Of a DNA stretch of 64,000 bases, positions 43,321 through 54,808 are shown piece by piece. The stretch covers positions 13,965,018-14,029,017 of the forward strand of contig NC_087067.1 in assembly GCF_963678635.1 (NCBI RefSeq). Reading direction: 5' to 3'. The number at the start of each line of letters is the position of its first letter. Position 1 is the first letter of the stretch. Both the position numbers and the translations under genes were made by a program. Origin of the DNA: Symsagittifera roscoffensis. Lineage: Eukaryota; Xenacoelomorpha; Acoela; Convolutidae. The notes beneath the pieces are model-generated. The model ran no database searches and was not told the DNA's origin. It saw only the letters and a list, made by a program, of their open reading frames with translations.

Positions 43321-43748
43321 GCGGATGGTTCGAAGAGATCTTGAGTCTTGAGAGGGAAAGGGGGCTTGAGTGTGAATCCGGATGAAACCTGGGTTCACGA
43401 AAAAGAAATTTTAACGAATCAGATTTTGTTATTAATATGCTATATTTACTATATAAATCAAAATGCTGCATGACAATTTCCTGATTGAATGGGACAAAAG
43501 AAATTTCAAATAATTGGCTTGAAAAGCGAGAATTCAAGGGTGCAGGTGTGTGCAGATTTTGATTGCTGTTTAGCGATAGTGTGAAAATTTTACATGGCCG
43601 TGAACTTTGGGGTGTAGATAAGCTTAAGTCTGCTGCAAACTTCTGTAAATGACCACTGGCACTGTACCTTGAGCAACACTCGGTTTTCTGGGACTCACTG
43701 GCAGACGACAGCACGCAATGAGGACATCGATCTTGAGTCCGGGGAGTA
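43321..43748 (+). other. 3' untranslated region and polypurine tract of element 1
   Basis: About 430 bp without an ORF lie between the last stop codon and the 3' LTR. Immediately before the LTR's TGTGCC is CCGGGGAGTA (43739-43748). Its purine core GGGGAG is the likely plus-strand primer (PPT). It is short compared with the G6 runs elsewhere in the element. Confidence 0.5.
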
Positions 43749-44654
43749 TGTGCCAGTCGGTCATATTTGGAAGTTTGACCTTGAGAAAAACAAGAACGCT
43801 TAATTTTGGAGTGAAATTTGATTTTTCAAAAATTCGAATGGAGCCTGTCATGCACGATTCTCTCGCGATAACTGAAAACCGAAAAAGAGAAATCAGAACA
43901 ATCGAGTAACAATCGCGGGAAAGTTGCCAGATAAAGCAGTAGGAAATTGCCATTCGCAATTTCCGTCACAATAAAACTAGAGTAGAGCTGTCCTATCTGA
44001 AACAGAAGGAAGCGTATTCCCGAGAATTGGACTATTATTGCTCGACTGGATTATCATTCAAACTGGACTAGAGTGAACCTTCGATGGAAAGGTGGACAGC
44101 TTGAGTGTCCCAATGGTTCACGAGAAACTATACTCTAGAGTTCAAACTTGTTCCTGTTATTGAAACTAACAAACATTAAACTCATTTAGTTACATTATTT
44201 AATTCTCAAGTTGTTTACTAACTTAATTACTCCCAGTTCTTGAGCGTGCTACGATGTGAGTACCCAATTTAAATTTCTAGAGTGTGTTTTATGATTGTTA
44301 TGTTGAGGTAAGGCGAGTTTTAGGTTGATCCATCTGAAATGGATCAAAGTTCCACTGTCTAATAAAAAGTAACTTAACGGATTGGTCCGACCCGGTTTTT
44401 AACGGCGTTCATGTATTTTGGGTATCTAGAGACCTAAGTATGGGGACGTTCTTATTTCTAGAGTGGGGGGGATATTTTAGTAGTAGCCTTTAAGCTGTAA
44501 GGGGTCGTAGTCTCATGTCACAAGCGAACCGAATTGGCTCCGACTGATTTGAGGTAGAAAAACACAAGAGATAGTGTCCCTGACTCTTGAGCCAATGGTT
44601 ATAGGGCCTATTTTTCTTAAGCCTCATGTGTGACTACAGTAGACGAATGTTACA
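43749..44654 (+). repeat. 3' LTR of element 1
   Basis: It aligns end to end with 20651-21561, from TGTGCCAGTCGGTC to GAATGTTACA. An AATAAA signal lies at 44361-44366. It is followed directly by TTGAGCATGTCATGCTC, which aligns to position ~92 of the LTR and belongs to element 2. This marks the right edge of the nested insertion. Confidence 0.8.
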
Positions 44655-45399
44655 TTGAGCATGTCATGCTCAGGTTTCTCGCGACAACTGAAAGTATCAG
44701 AAAAATAGGATCAGAAGATTCGAACTACAATCGCGGAAAAGTAGTCAAAAAAACCAGCGGGAATTTGCTATTCGCAATTTCCGATACATAATTCGAGCGA
44801 GAGTAGAGCTGTCTTATTCGTGGGACAGAAAATAATCGCGAGTGAAAGGAGAGCAAATTCAAGTGGACCAGAGTGAACCTTCCGTGGAAAGGTGGAAAAC
44901 CGAAGTCTCCCAATGGTCCAGAACCAAAATTATTTCTTGAGCTAAATCTAATTCATTACAAACTTCTCGAGTCAAACTTAATTACCCATCAGTTCTAGAG
45001 TTGCTTTATAGCTTAGTTACTCGATTCTAGAGATCATGTCGGTATGTGAGTACCAAATTCAACTTTCTTGAGTGTGTTTTATGAGTGTGAGTTAGGGAGA
45101 GTTTTTAGGTTGATCCTTCTGAAATGGATCAAAGATCCACTGTATAATAAAAAGTAACTATACGTAAGGTTCTGACCCTGATTTTAACGGCGTTCGAGTA
45201 TTTTAGGTATTTTGAGACCTAAGTATGGGGGCGTTCTTTTTTTCTAGAGTGATGGGGTATTTTGGTAGTGGCCTTTAAGCTGTAACAAAGGTTTTAATCT
45301 CATGTCGCATGTGAACCGAATTGGCTCCGACCGCTTGAGGTAGAAAAACACAAGAGATAGCGTCCCTGACTCTTGAGCCAATGGTTATAGGGCCTATTT
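44655..45399 (+). repeat. Element 2 5' LTR remnant
   Basis: It aligns with element 1's LTR from TCATGC (near 20753) to GGTTATAGGGCCTATTTTT (near 21520), at visibly lower identity than element 1's two LTRs share. An AATAAA signal is kept near 45146. The last ~40 bp of the LTR and the start of the leader are missing. After GGGCCTATTTTTT the sequence jumps to leader sequence that in element 1 lies at about 22950. Confidence 0.75.
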
Positions 45400-45751
45400 T
45401 TTGCGTTTTTGGAACTAATTATATCGGTTTTTGAAGAACAGGTGATCATAAGACACTTGCTAACAGGTCGTGTTTCGACTTGCATCGGATTGATAAAGGG
45501 AAGGTAATTTCAGGGGGGTTAGTAGGTAAAACTTTTGATTAGTAGGATTGGGTTTTGGGGGGTATTTTTTAGTACTAGAGCTCAAGTGGTGGTACTGGGG
45601 ACAGTGATCCGGCTGTCCCAACACAGCCGGATCCGGCTGTCCCCACACTCATGAACAAGAGACCCGACTGTCCCAACACCAAGGAACAAGAGATCCGATT
45701 GTCCCGACCCCGAGCAACAACAGATCCGATTGTCCCATCACTTGTAAGAGG

Positions 45752-46145
45752 GGTCTTGGGACAGTGCGAGGTGTCCCAACACTTTTGCGGGAGGTCTTAG
45801 GACAGTTCGAAGTGTCCCAATACTTGTGCGAGGGGTCTTGGGACAGTGCGGAGTGTCCCAACACTTGTGCGAGGGGTCATGGGACAGTACGAGGTGTAAC
45901 AACACTTGAGCGAGAGGCCTTGGGACAGTGCTAGTGCCCCAACAATTGGGCAGGAAGTCTTGGGACAGTACGAAGTAACCCAACAATTGTGCGAGGGGTC
46001 TTCGGACAGTGCGAAGTGTCCCAACACTTGTAAGAGGGGCCTTGAGACAGTGCGAAGCGCCCCAACACTTGTGCGAGGGGTCTTGGGACAGTAAGAGGTG
46101 TCCCAACACTTGAGCGAGAGGTCCTGGGGCAGTGCGAAGTGTCCC
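45752..46145 (+). repeat. 41 bp tandem repeat of hairpin units (element 2 leader)
   Basis: About ten units of the form TCTTGGGACAGTGCGAAG, TGTCCCAACACTTG, then TGCGAGGGG. Within each unit TGGGACA and TGTCCCA are inverted with an ~8 nt loop, so RNA from the array could fold into a row of short hairpins. The shared core TCTTGGGACAGTG links it to the minisatellite of element 1. Confidence 0.85.
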
Positions 46146-46660
46146 AACACTTGAGCGAAGTCTCCTATGAGGGTACAGAAAAAGTCCTGGGACAGCACGA
46201 AGTGTCCCAACACTCTAGCGAAGTCTCCTAGGAGGGTTCAGAAAAAGTCCTGGGACAGTACAAAATGTCCCAACAATTGAGCGAAGGGTCCTAGGAGGGT
46301 ACAGAAAAAGTCCTGGGACAGTACGAAGTGTTCCAATACTCGAGCGAAGCCTCCTAGGAGGGTTCAGAAAAAGTCTTGGGACAGTACGAAGTGTCCCAAC
46401 ACTTGAGCGATGGGTCCTAGGAGGATTCAGAAAAGTCCTGGGTCAGTAACGAAGTTTCCCAAAACTTGGGCGAAGTGTCCTAGGAGGGTTCAGAAAACTC
46501 CTGGGACAGTTACGAAGTGTCCCAACACTTGAGCGAATGGTCCTAGGAGGGTTCAGAAAAGTCCTCGGACAATAACGAAGGGTCCCAACACTTGAGCGAA
46601 GGGTCCTAGGAGGGTTCAGAAAAGTCCTGGGAAAGTATTTAAGCATCCCAAAACTAGAAC
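46146..46660 (+). repeat. 63 bp tandem repeat (element 2 leader)
   Basis: About eight units of TCCTGGGACAGTACGAAG, TGTCCCAACACTTGAGCGAA, then CTCCTAGGAGGGTTCAGAAA. Each contains the TGGGACA/TGTCCCA hairpin plus a second palindrome, TCCTAGGA. The array is a derivative of the 41 bp unit with an extra ~22 bp. It directly follows the 41 bp array. Confidence 0.85.
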
Positions 46661-46811
46661 GAAGTTTTAGAAGAAACCTTCATTCTCAGCATCCCAAAAT
46701 TGGAAATTAATTTAGATTCAAAACTGATTTAGACTAAATTCGACTGATTTTAGCTTTCAATACACTAAAGTTTTTTTTATTTTTTTTTAAATAATTGCAA
46801 TCAATAATTGC

Positions 46812-46945
46812 ATTCTGAACCCTCCTAGGACCCTTCGCCCAAGTTTTGTGACACTACGTTACTGTCCCAGGACTTTTTTAAACCCTCCTAGGACCCATCG
46901 CTCAAGTGTTGGGACACTTCGTACTGTCCCAGGACTTTTTTACGA
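46812..46945 (-). repeat. Two inverted copies of the 63 bp unit
   Basis: On the plus strand this reads AACCCTCCTAGGACCCTTCG, then CTGTCCCAGGACTTTTTT, twice. That is the reverse complement of the array at 46146-46660. Only about 150 bp separate the opposed copies, so the transcript could form a long hairpin here. The intervening DNA (46660-46811) is AT-rich. Confidence 0.8.
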
Positions 46946-47126
46946 TAGGGACTTGTAAATATTGAAATTGTAAATAAAGAAAATTGTATATAAAAATCAT
47001 GAAAAGAAATAGGGTATCGATAACCGAAAGAAAAGCCACAGAGCCAAAACAAAGTCAAACCTCGTCGCAACGGAAAGCAACAATATCAAACCCGAAAGTA
47101 ATGAAAAAAAAAACGTTTCAGTAAAC

Positions 47127-49236
47127 ATGGTCAATACAAGAAGCATAAAGCAGCATAAGGCCACGGAGAAAGCAGTAGAAGAACCAACTGTACCGGCTAG
47201 AAAAACCGATCTTGAGACACCAGATCAGAGTATTGACGGGTTGGAAAAAAAGACGACGGAATCAACTCCAACTCCAAATGCAGAAGAACAAGAAAAGAAG
47301 ACGATAGAGTTCTCACCAATTGACATTGTAGAAGACACAACAAGCAACACGCCGGAAACGATAAAAGACGATTCTCAAACAACAAGAAGGTCTTTCACAG
47401 AGAAGATTGCAGCGATGGTCGGAATGAAACCAAGAGAGAAAGAAGAGGTGATACCAACGACCGAGAAAAGCAAAACATTTGGAACAGTTTCCGCAATAAC
47501 AACAGAGGCCAAACAAGACGAAGAGCAGGTCACACATGGAGCAACAGCTAAACAAGAAAAAACAATTTCGCTTGAGCTGGGCGACTTGATGACAAAGTTG
47601 GAGCAAATCAACAAGAAACTGAAGTACAGCGAAGAGGATCGCCAAGAGCTAAAAAGGCTATACGACACAACAAGAACCTAGACAACTGTTTCAACCTGGC
47701 GAGGGCGACGGAAGAAAAGCTACAGCAGATGTCAGACAAGGTAGAGGCTACGGACAAAGAGCGAGAGAAACATATCAAAAAGGATATGGAAGAAACGAAG
47801 CAACGGTACGACACCGTGAATGACAAGTTGTGGAATCTAGAAACCAGAATGGACACAATGAGCAAAGACCAAGCTGAAAGCTTTTGTGCCATACAGTCCA
47901 AACTGGATGCCCTCTTGAAAAGCTCTATAGCACAGGAAAACTGGTAGCAGACAGACCACAAGGCACCAGAGTCGACTTTATAGAACCGCAACGGAATAAA
48001 CGGGATTCTACACCGTTACCCCGGATTGCAACGAGCACAGGGGCAGGGGTGTCCGAGACCATTAAGAAGGGTGGAACCTCAAACTCGACGAATGCACCAG
48101 GGCACTCCAGCACTCACGCTAGTGTAGCACCTGACGCCATGACATGGGCGAGCACCTGGAAAATGATGAACAGGACACTTGAAGCGTTCGCAACAAGGAA
48201 CACAGACTCAAGTGACAGAGGAAGTGCTAAATCCAGAAAAACCTTCAAGAAACCCAAAGAGTTTAAAGATGACTCGGATGGCTGAATTGACACATGGGTA
48301 GAGATCACGGGACTAAATTTAGAACAAGACAACTTGAATGACGAAAGGCAGGCCTGCACAACGATACTGAGCAATCTGGAGGGCACAGCGTTAAAATGCG
48401 TAGTAGCAAAGAAAGAGGAGGAGCGCGATACGGCGGAAAAAATTTTCGAAAAACTGTTGAACCAATTCGGATCAGGAATGAAGGGTCACAAAGCGATGAT
48501 GAGATTTAAAAAAAAAGACAGAGGGACGCTGAGTCAGTCGATCGGTTTCTGGAGAAGACGGGTTGAACGCGGGGTGAAGAGTGACGACTTGAGAACGATG
48601 TTGACGACGTATTATACACTATCAAAGGGTAGTGCATCAACCCCAGAGGAGATGAGACAAAAATCTAGAGAGTACATCTTGATGAAACCAAAAAAGTACT
48701 CGTACTCAGAAGGCAGGAATATGCAAGGGGGAAGCCAACCACAAAGGTCGTCATGGTACAAACCTAGAGACAAAATGGATAAACGTAGGTCATGCGCAAA
48801 TTGCGGACCTGCGGATCATCATGTTGCTGACTGCACGACGTACAAACAAGGCATGAAAAGCCTGGGATACGCGCCAGATGAAGAAGATTTGAGCCAAACG
48901 GAAGAACATGAATTTTCTAGTGGCTTAATCATCAAGATAGACGCGAGGTGCTTCTTCTGTAACCAAGAGGGCCATTTCAGGATGGACTGTCCGTTGTTTT
49001 TGGAGGCGGCGAAAAATCAAAATTATGCCAAACACAAACTAGCACTGGCCGCGGTACAAAATACGAAAAATAGACAAGCCGAAATTGACTTGAAGAACAC
49101 GGAGGCAGCGAGTGGTGAACTGTCAACAAAGACGGTGAAAACCGTAACGCGAGTCAAAGCTGTCACGGAGGCTAAGACCAGGAACTCACAGGAAATAAAC
49201 TATGAGAAAGCAGCTGCAGAGGCGATCACCAAGTGA
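47127..49236 (+). pseudogene. gag: gag of element 2
   Basis: It is homologous to element 1 gag along its length, starting Met-Val-Asn-Thr-Arg-Ser. The frame is broken near 47660, near 47890 and at a TGA at 48283-48285 (Cys in element 1), and it shifts near 48540 before ending at the shared TGA at 49234. Unlike element 1 it keeps both CCHC knuckles: CANC-x4-H-x4-C at about 48794-48835 and CFFCNQEGHFRMDC at about 48951-48992. The coiled coil and capsid-like region are recognisable. The last ~115 bp fall in the 333 bp patch identical to element 1. Confidence 0.75.
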
Positions 49237-49367
49237 AGCAAGACTTGGCGACAAAAGAAATCGAGCAACGGCTGAAGCAGGAGATAGAAAAAACATAGAT
49301 TGAACGAGACACTCTGCAAGACAAGGCCAGTGTTAGAAGCAGGAGAGAACGCAATGAACAATGGTAA

Positions 49368-50308
49368 TTGCAACACTCTAAAATGGTGACGGGAAAACCA
49401 TTTGGCATAACGAAAATTGGGACGAGAATAATGTCAATAATCACAGTGGGCGGTCACGAAGTAAAAAGAAACCTGAGTGATCCGAGCGACCAGACGATAA
49501 TGCACATTGATGTGTACGCAGATTACTTGAGTGCAATAATCCCGCGAACACCTTCTAGAGCCTTGAGGGCACTACTCACAAGAAGTGGCAGCAAATCAGT
49601 TCGCATAGACAACAGATACACGGGAGGCTATGGTCCCCATGAGGTAATGCTGAATATAGATGGAATAAACATCTACACGAAAACCATGATAAAGTGTGAT
49701 AAAGATCTAGCCGGACAAATCTACGTGGGTAGAGAAGAACTAAAAGTGAGATCGATTGGACATTGTGCTATGTTAGAAGAAGATGCAATGCATATCGGGA
49801 CGGAGGCAGATGTATCTGCTCACGTAGTAGACATAAGCTAAAAAAAAAGACTCAACTGCGTAGGTTACTGGACACAGGAGCGGTCTTGAGCGTCATACTA
49901 ATCGAAACATGGAAGAGAATGGGCTTCGACAGACATGACTTGATAGACTCGAGAATACGGCTGTCAGCAGCGATCAAGGGGGCGCTGCGGGTACTAGGCA
50001 GGACACCAATAGTAGCCCTAAACTTGGGGGAACGCAATTTGTGGATGAGCTTTCTCGTGGTGGAGAATCTAGATGAGTCTGACCAATTCATTTTAGGCAG
50101 AGATTTCATCAGGAATTTCGACGTAACAAATGATCTTAACAATGCGATGTTCAGGATTCGGAACCCGGAAAAGAAGTACGTAATCAAACCGGTAAATTTG
50201 ATAATGGCGAATGAAAATAAGGCTCCAGTATTCTTTAGTAGGAGGGTAAATCTCAAAGCAAACGAAGCGGCAATAGTAAGTTTGCGGATGAAAAGTATAA
50301 TGAACTAA
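49368..50308 (+). pseudogene. Protease region of element 2
   Basis: A single copy, in two frames: 49368-49841, then about 49844-50308 after a TAA (49839-49841) and a shift in an A-run. The active site LLDTGAVLSVIL and the ILGRDFIRNFDV motif are present. The single copy is evidence that the duplication in element 1 is derived. Confidence 0.75.
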
Positions 50309-50544
50309 GTGACAAAAAAACAAGTATGCATAGTCCAAAATACGAACAGTCAAAGTAGTGCTCTTTTAGGAATACTTCTCGATAACCAAGAGTGGCCTCT
50401 GCGTCAGTGTCTTGATAAATACTCTTGATATACCAATCACAATCCTGAGGGAAAGGAAACTGGGATATGCTCTACCTGTGAAAACTCGATACGAAAGAAA
50501 ATGAAGGTCATGATTGCCAGAATCATAAGGATAAGATTTGTATC

Positions 50545-51471
50545 TTGAGAAGATTGAAGGAAATAAAATATTCATCAGGTCTCGTGAAATCGCTTAAGTC
50601 AGAGACAGACAATGGACTTTCGAGCTGTTCCAGTTTTCCAGAAAGACCCACACTAGAGGAACTGGAAAGGGATAAACCGGTTTTACCAGAAATAGAACAC
50701 TTGAGGGGCAAGGTGACGGACGAACAGCTCGAAGCCATCAAGGACGTACTAGATCGGAACGAGGACGTTTTTTCGAAACATAAGGCAGACATTGGATGTT
50801 GTAACTTCGTTGAACATGGAGCAGAGCTTGAGGAGTCGGCGGTACCACACAGGGAGGGGGCGAGGCGTATGACCCCTAACAAATCGGATGCATGTAGAAT
50901 AGAGATAGAAACCCTACTAGAGTATGATATGATAGAACCATCCAAATCTCCGTGGGTGTGTGGAGTAGTGATGGCTAAGAAGAAAGGAGACCAACAAAGG
51001 TTTTGTTGTGACTTTCGGTATCTGAAATCCGTCACGGCGAAGGATGCCTATCCCATACCTAGGATTGTTGAGAGCCTCTCAAAATTATGGGACGCAAAAT
51101 TTTTCACAACCCTTGATTTAGGGTCGGCTTTTTGGCAGGTACCACTGAGGAAGCAGGACAGGGACAAGACAGGGTTTGCTTGCGAGCTGGGGCTGTTTCA
51201 ATTGAAGAGGATGTCCTTCAGCCTTTGCAATGCCACGACTACGTTTCAACGATTGATGGCACATGCATTGACAAGTGTAACGAAGAAATATGGCAACCTG
51301 GTGATGTGCTACGTAGATGACGTGGTAATAGTGATAACTACTCTAGAGGACCACATCGAGCGACTAGACGAGGTGTTCGCTTGCATGAAAAGGGCAGGAC
51401 TAAAATGCAAGCCATCGAAGTGCGAGATTCTCAAGGACTCGATTAAATACCTGGGGGTGGATGGTGGATAA
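50545..51471 (+). pseudogene. Reverse transcriptase of element 2
   Basis: The motifs are as in element 1: AKKKGDQQRFCCDFRYL, FTTLDLGSAFWQVPL, LFQLKRMSFSLCNATTTF (several changes at the normally conserved MPFG motif, here MSFS) and CYVDDVVIV at about 51309-51335. The frame continues to KYLGVDGG and stops one codon later, and the thumb region continues in another frame. The MPFG loss suggests a decayed enzyme. Confidence 0.8.
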
Positions 51472-53086
51472 ACATGGCATTAGACCAGACCCAGACGCAG
51501 TAGAAGCGGTGCTGACTTGGAAATTACCGAAAACGGAGCATCAACTAATGAGCTTCTTGGGTTTTGCGAACTATTACAGGGAATTCATCAAAGGCTATGC
51601 GGACAAAATATACCCAATGCACTAACTCATGAGACACAAAGGCAAGAAATTCACGTGGAATAACGTGGCAGAGGAGTCATTTCAAAGAATAAAGAAAGAG
51701 TTGTGTGAAGCACCTGTGCTAGGTATGCCAACGGAAAAAGGAATGTACGTTCTGGATACGGATGCGTCAGTGTTAGTGATTTCTGGTATACTCCATCAAG
51801 AGCAGAAATGGAACGGAAAGACACTCTTGAGACCGATAGCGTACGGGAGCAAAGTCTTGAGTGATACAGAGATGAAGTACGGGGCATCCAAAGCAGAGAT
51901 GTTTGCCGTAGTCACCTTTGTAGAGAATTACAAGGCGTACCTAGGTAGCGAAGCATTCCAGTTACGGGTCGACAATAGAGCACTCAGTTGGCTGAAGACG
52001 TACTCAATGGATCAGAGCTACATTGGGAGATGAATACTTTGCTTGGACGGCTATAATATGATCATTGAACACAGAACAAGAGACAAACATCAAAATGCCG
52101 ATAGCTTGAGTAAGAAGACGGAATTCTACTAGAGACAGGAGCAAAGGGAAGCGGACAGGCCAGAAATCAAAGATGGCTTCTCTTTTATGGACAAGGAGAC
52201 GTACGACAGCCTTCCACTCACGAGGTGGCTCGACAAGTCAGGAAACCAATAAAGGACCATCCCGAGCTACCAGCGGAGCATCAGGAGAAGACAATTATGA
52301 AGAGAAATACAGGAATGCCAATGGAAGTAATGCTCAAGTCGAAAACAGTTAGAGAAACTCTAAAGGCAAAAGGCTACGATCTCAATGAAGTAGAGACAGG
52401 AAGTGTAAAGATAGAAGAAGACTTGAGGAGATTATTCGAGAAGCTAGCAGACGATAAACCCGTAGTCCGGAGGAAAAACAAAGACGAACCAGAGGTCACA
52501 ACACTGAGAAAAAGGCAAGCAGCTCGTGGCGAGGACTCGTTGAAAGAAAAACAACCCGATGACAAGGAAATGGTGCAGAGATTGGTTGAGAAAATCGCAG
52601 AAGAGATACTGAGGCGGACTACGTTTCGAAAGTGTCATCAAGGGAGGAAGCCGAACACCTTGGACCTGGTCAAGACCCGGGGAGTGGCCGACATCAGAAG
52701 AAGACGCTGAAGAAGAGAAATTGTCCGGGGAGTCCGACGAATGGGATGAAGACTCAAAGAAGAGTGGCGATGACCAAGATAGTTTTTGCATGATATTGAC
52801 AGAAAAGAATATGAGGCACCGCGACAGGGAACTACAAACTGACCCTTTCTCAGGAACGTACAATCTAGATCAACAGGAGGTGTACTGAGGAGAAGAGCTT
52901 GAGAAAATTGCAGTATCAAGGAAACCGTTCATGGAGCTATCGTGCAATTCAAATGTCAAAACAAACCTGGTGGCAGATGATGACACGGAGGTCTTAAGAA
53001 GGATAGTCTGCGTCAAGCTAAAAGACGACATCCACAGTCCTAGAGAGCTGAATGGTCAGATGATGGCATTGAAGTAACACTTCAAA
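51472..53086 (+). pseudogene. RNase H and acidic spacer of element 2
   Basis: RNase H has VLDTDASVLVISGIL, AEMFAVVTFVENYKAYL and LRVDNRALSWL, but it is cut by TAA at about 51623-51625 (Gln in element 1) and TGA at about 52031 (Trp in element 1). The acidic Lys/Glu-rich spacer follows in several frames (52225-52710 and on to about 53080), matching element 1's spacer. Conservation of the spacer across both copies is what shows that it belongs to Pol. Confidence 0.7.
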
Positions 53087-54718
53087 GCGAGATATAGACT
53101 GTCGGATCTGATACGAGCCCAGAAGAATGACAAGATGACAAGCAATCGCTCCAAATGGATCCAGACAGGATTCAAAGAGAAAGGGGACCTGTACGAAGAT
53201 ATTTACAAGATCTTGAGCCAGTTCCACAAAGAGAGAAATGATTAACTCTATCACACAGCTGATGGTGTGGTAGCCTGTAGAAGAAAAAATGAAGAGACGA
53301 TATTACACAAGCATAATCTCATCATACTACCACAACTATACCAGACGGAAGTGTTGTTCAGATCGCACGACCAGATGGGACATCAGGGGATAGACAAGGT
53401 ACAACAAAGAATACTACACAGGTTTGATTGGCCAGGGTTGAGAAAGGCTTGCGAAAAATGGATGAACGCATGTCTGTCGTGTTTACAAGTGGAAAAACCC
53501 TAGAAAAATGAAGTTCCCACTCGAGTCCGTAGAGAGCTCGGAATTAAACGAAGTCGTGCAGATAAACCATCAGAAGATCTGCATGACCGACTCGGGTTAC
53601 AATCAAATACTGGTTATAATAGATCACTTTACGAAGTTGACGGAAGCGGTGCCATGCCAGACAGCCTCAGCGGAAGAGACTTGTGACCATTTGATAACGC
53701 ATTGGATATCAGGAGATGGTTTTCCGATGACATTCCAATCGGATAATGGGAAAGCTTTCTTGAGGGACCTGACAAAAGAGTTGATGAGGAGATCGCACTT
53801 TGCTCAAGCACATACAACAACTTACCATCCTCAGACCAACGGATTAGTGGAGAGGCAGAGCAGAACGCTGGTGAACATGCTCAGGGTGTATTCTTCAAGA
53901 TACATGACAGACTGGGATAAATATCTGGCTCAAGTGGTAGGGGTGTACAACAGCACGCAAAACTCAACAACAGGGATCAGCCCTTTTATGATTTTAACTG
54001 GCAGGGAGAGAGCGATGCCCCTGACATTCTTCTATCCACAATACGAAGGGAAAAGACGTCGCCTCAGGCGTATGTGAAGGAATCTGTCAAGAGACAACAG
54101 GATTTGAACGAGCTCTGCAGGAGGAACACGGCGCAAGCACAAATGAGGCAGCGGAAGAAGTACGATGAAAAAATTCTTCAGGCGAAACCGTATGCAGTGG
54201 GACAAAAGGTCTGGGTGTTCCAGAACATCATACCTCCAAAAGGCTCGAAAAAGTTACTAAAGAAATTGAGCGGACCGTTTATGATAACGGAGGTACACCA
54301 GCAGGGTCGGTTCTATCGCCCGAGCATAGGGCGTGCAGTGCACTATGAAAATCTGAAACCTCATTTCCCATCTCCAGAGGACTGGTGTGTACCACAGAAC
54401 ATGGAAGGACTCGAGTGTCTGCTGGTAGAGCCAGCATGTGAAGTGAACGAAAAAGGCACCAAAGAGAATAATGACGGCAACGAGGACGTGAGCATGGATG
54501 ATAACGAGAAAATAGATGTAGATTCAGATGGGGGATCTTTTGCGGAGGAAGATTGGATTGATCCAGAGCAGAACGAGGTGCCAAAGTGGACGGAACCAGA
54601 CTTGCCGAGGACAGCAGGGACAAGAAATGGCAATCGCAAGAGGTCAGGCATGAGATACAACAGGTATGATAGAAAGGAGGGAAAACACAAACCTGAGGAT
54701 ACTGGAATGGATGTATAA
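53087..54718 (+). pseudogene. Integrase of element 2, with continuation toward the macro protein
   Basis: The zinc domain (HDQMGHQG, CLSCLQVE) is followed by a TAG at about 53502, and the core runs 53508-54077. The first catalytic Asp is replaced by Asn (QINHQK), while the second Asp (FQSDNGKAF) and the Glu (GLVERQSRTL) remain. A shift near 54070 leads to the C-terminal domain (VGQKVWVFQN, KKLSGPFMITEV), which here reads without a stop through PSPEDWCVPQNMEGLECLL into the linker preceding the macro domain. This is the evidence that macro is fused to Pol. Confidence 0.8.
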
Positions 54719-54808
54719 CCTCAAGAATAAAAGAGATGGAGCGCAAAGTATCCAGCAGGTCGGTGTGTCAGCAGAAAAACATGTGAAGACAAAAGATCCG
54801 CTTTTCGG

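Larger units (their letters stand above)
20651..44654 (+). mobile_element. Giant Ty3/gypsy-class LTR retrotransposon, element 1 (about 24 kb)
   Basis: It is bounded by LTRs at 20651-21561 and 43749-44654. The order is LTR, long leader with tandem repeats, gag, protease, reverse transcriptase, RNase H, acidic spacer, integrase, macro domain, spacer with splice acceptor, a third coding block starting with an SGNH hydrolase, polypurine tract, LTR. Integrase after RNase H and a CCHC Gag place it in Ty3/gypsy (Metaviridae). Typical members are 5-10 kb, and much of the extra length is the 3' coding block (34673-43320) and the 2.8 kb leader. Frameshifts and in-frame stops break gag, pol and the third block, so it is not autonomous as read. 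No 4-6 bp target duplication is evident at the nested insertion site. Confidence 0.85.

Noticed and set aside
45649-46213. Minus-strand frames of 71-138 codons in the leader of element 2
   Set aside because: These are translations of the 41 bp hairpin repeats, with no independent support.
54279-54746. A 155-codon minus-strand frame within element 2, and similar antisense frames across both elements
   Set aside because: These are shadows of the plus-strand pol and third-block coding sequence.
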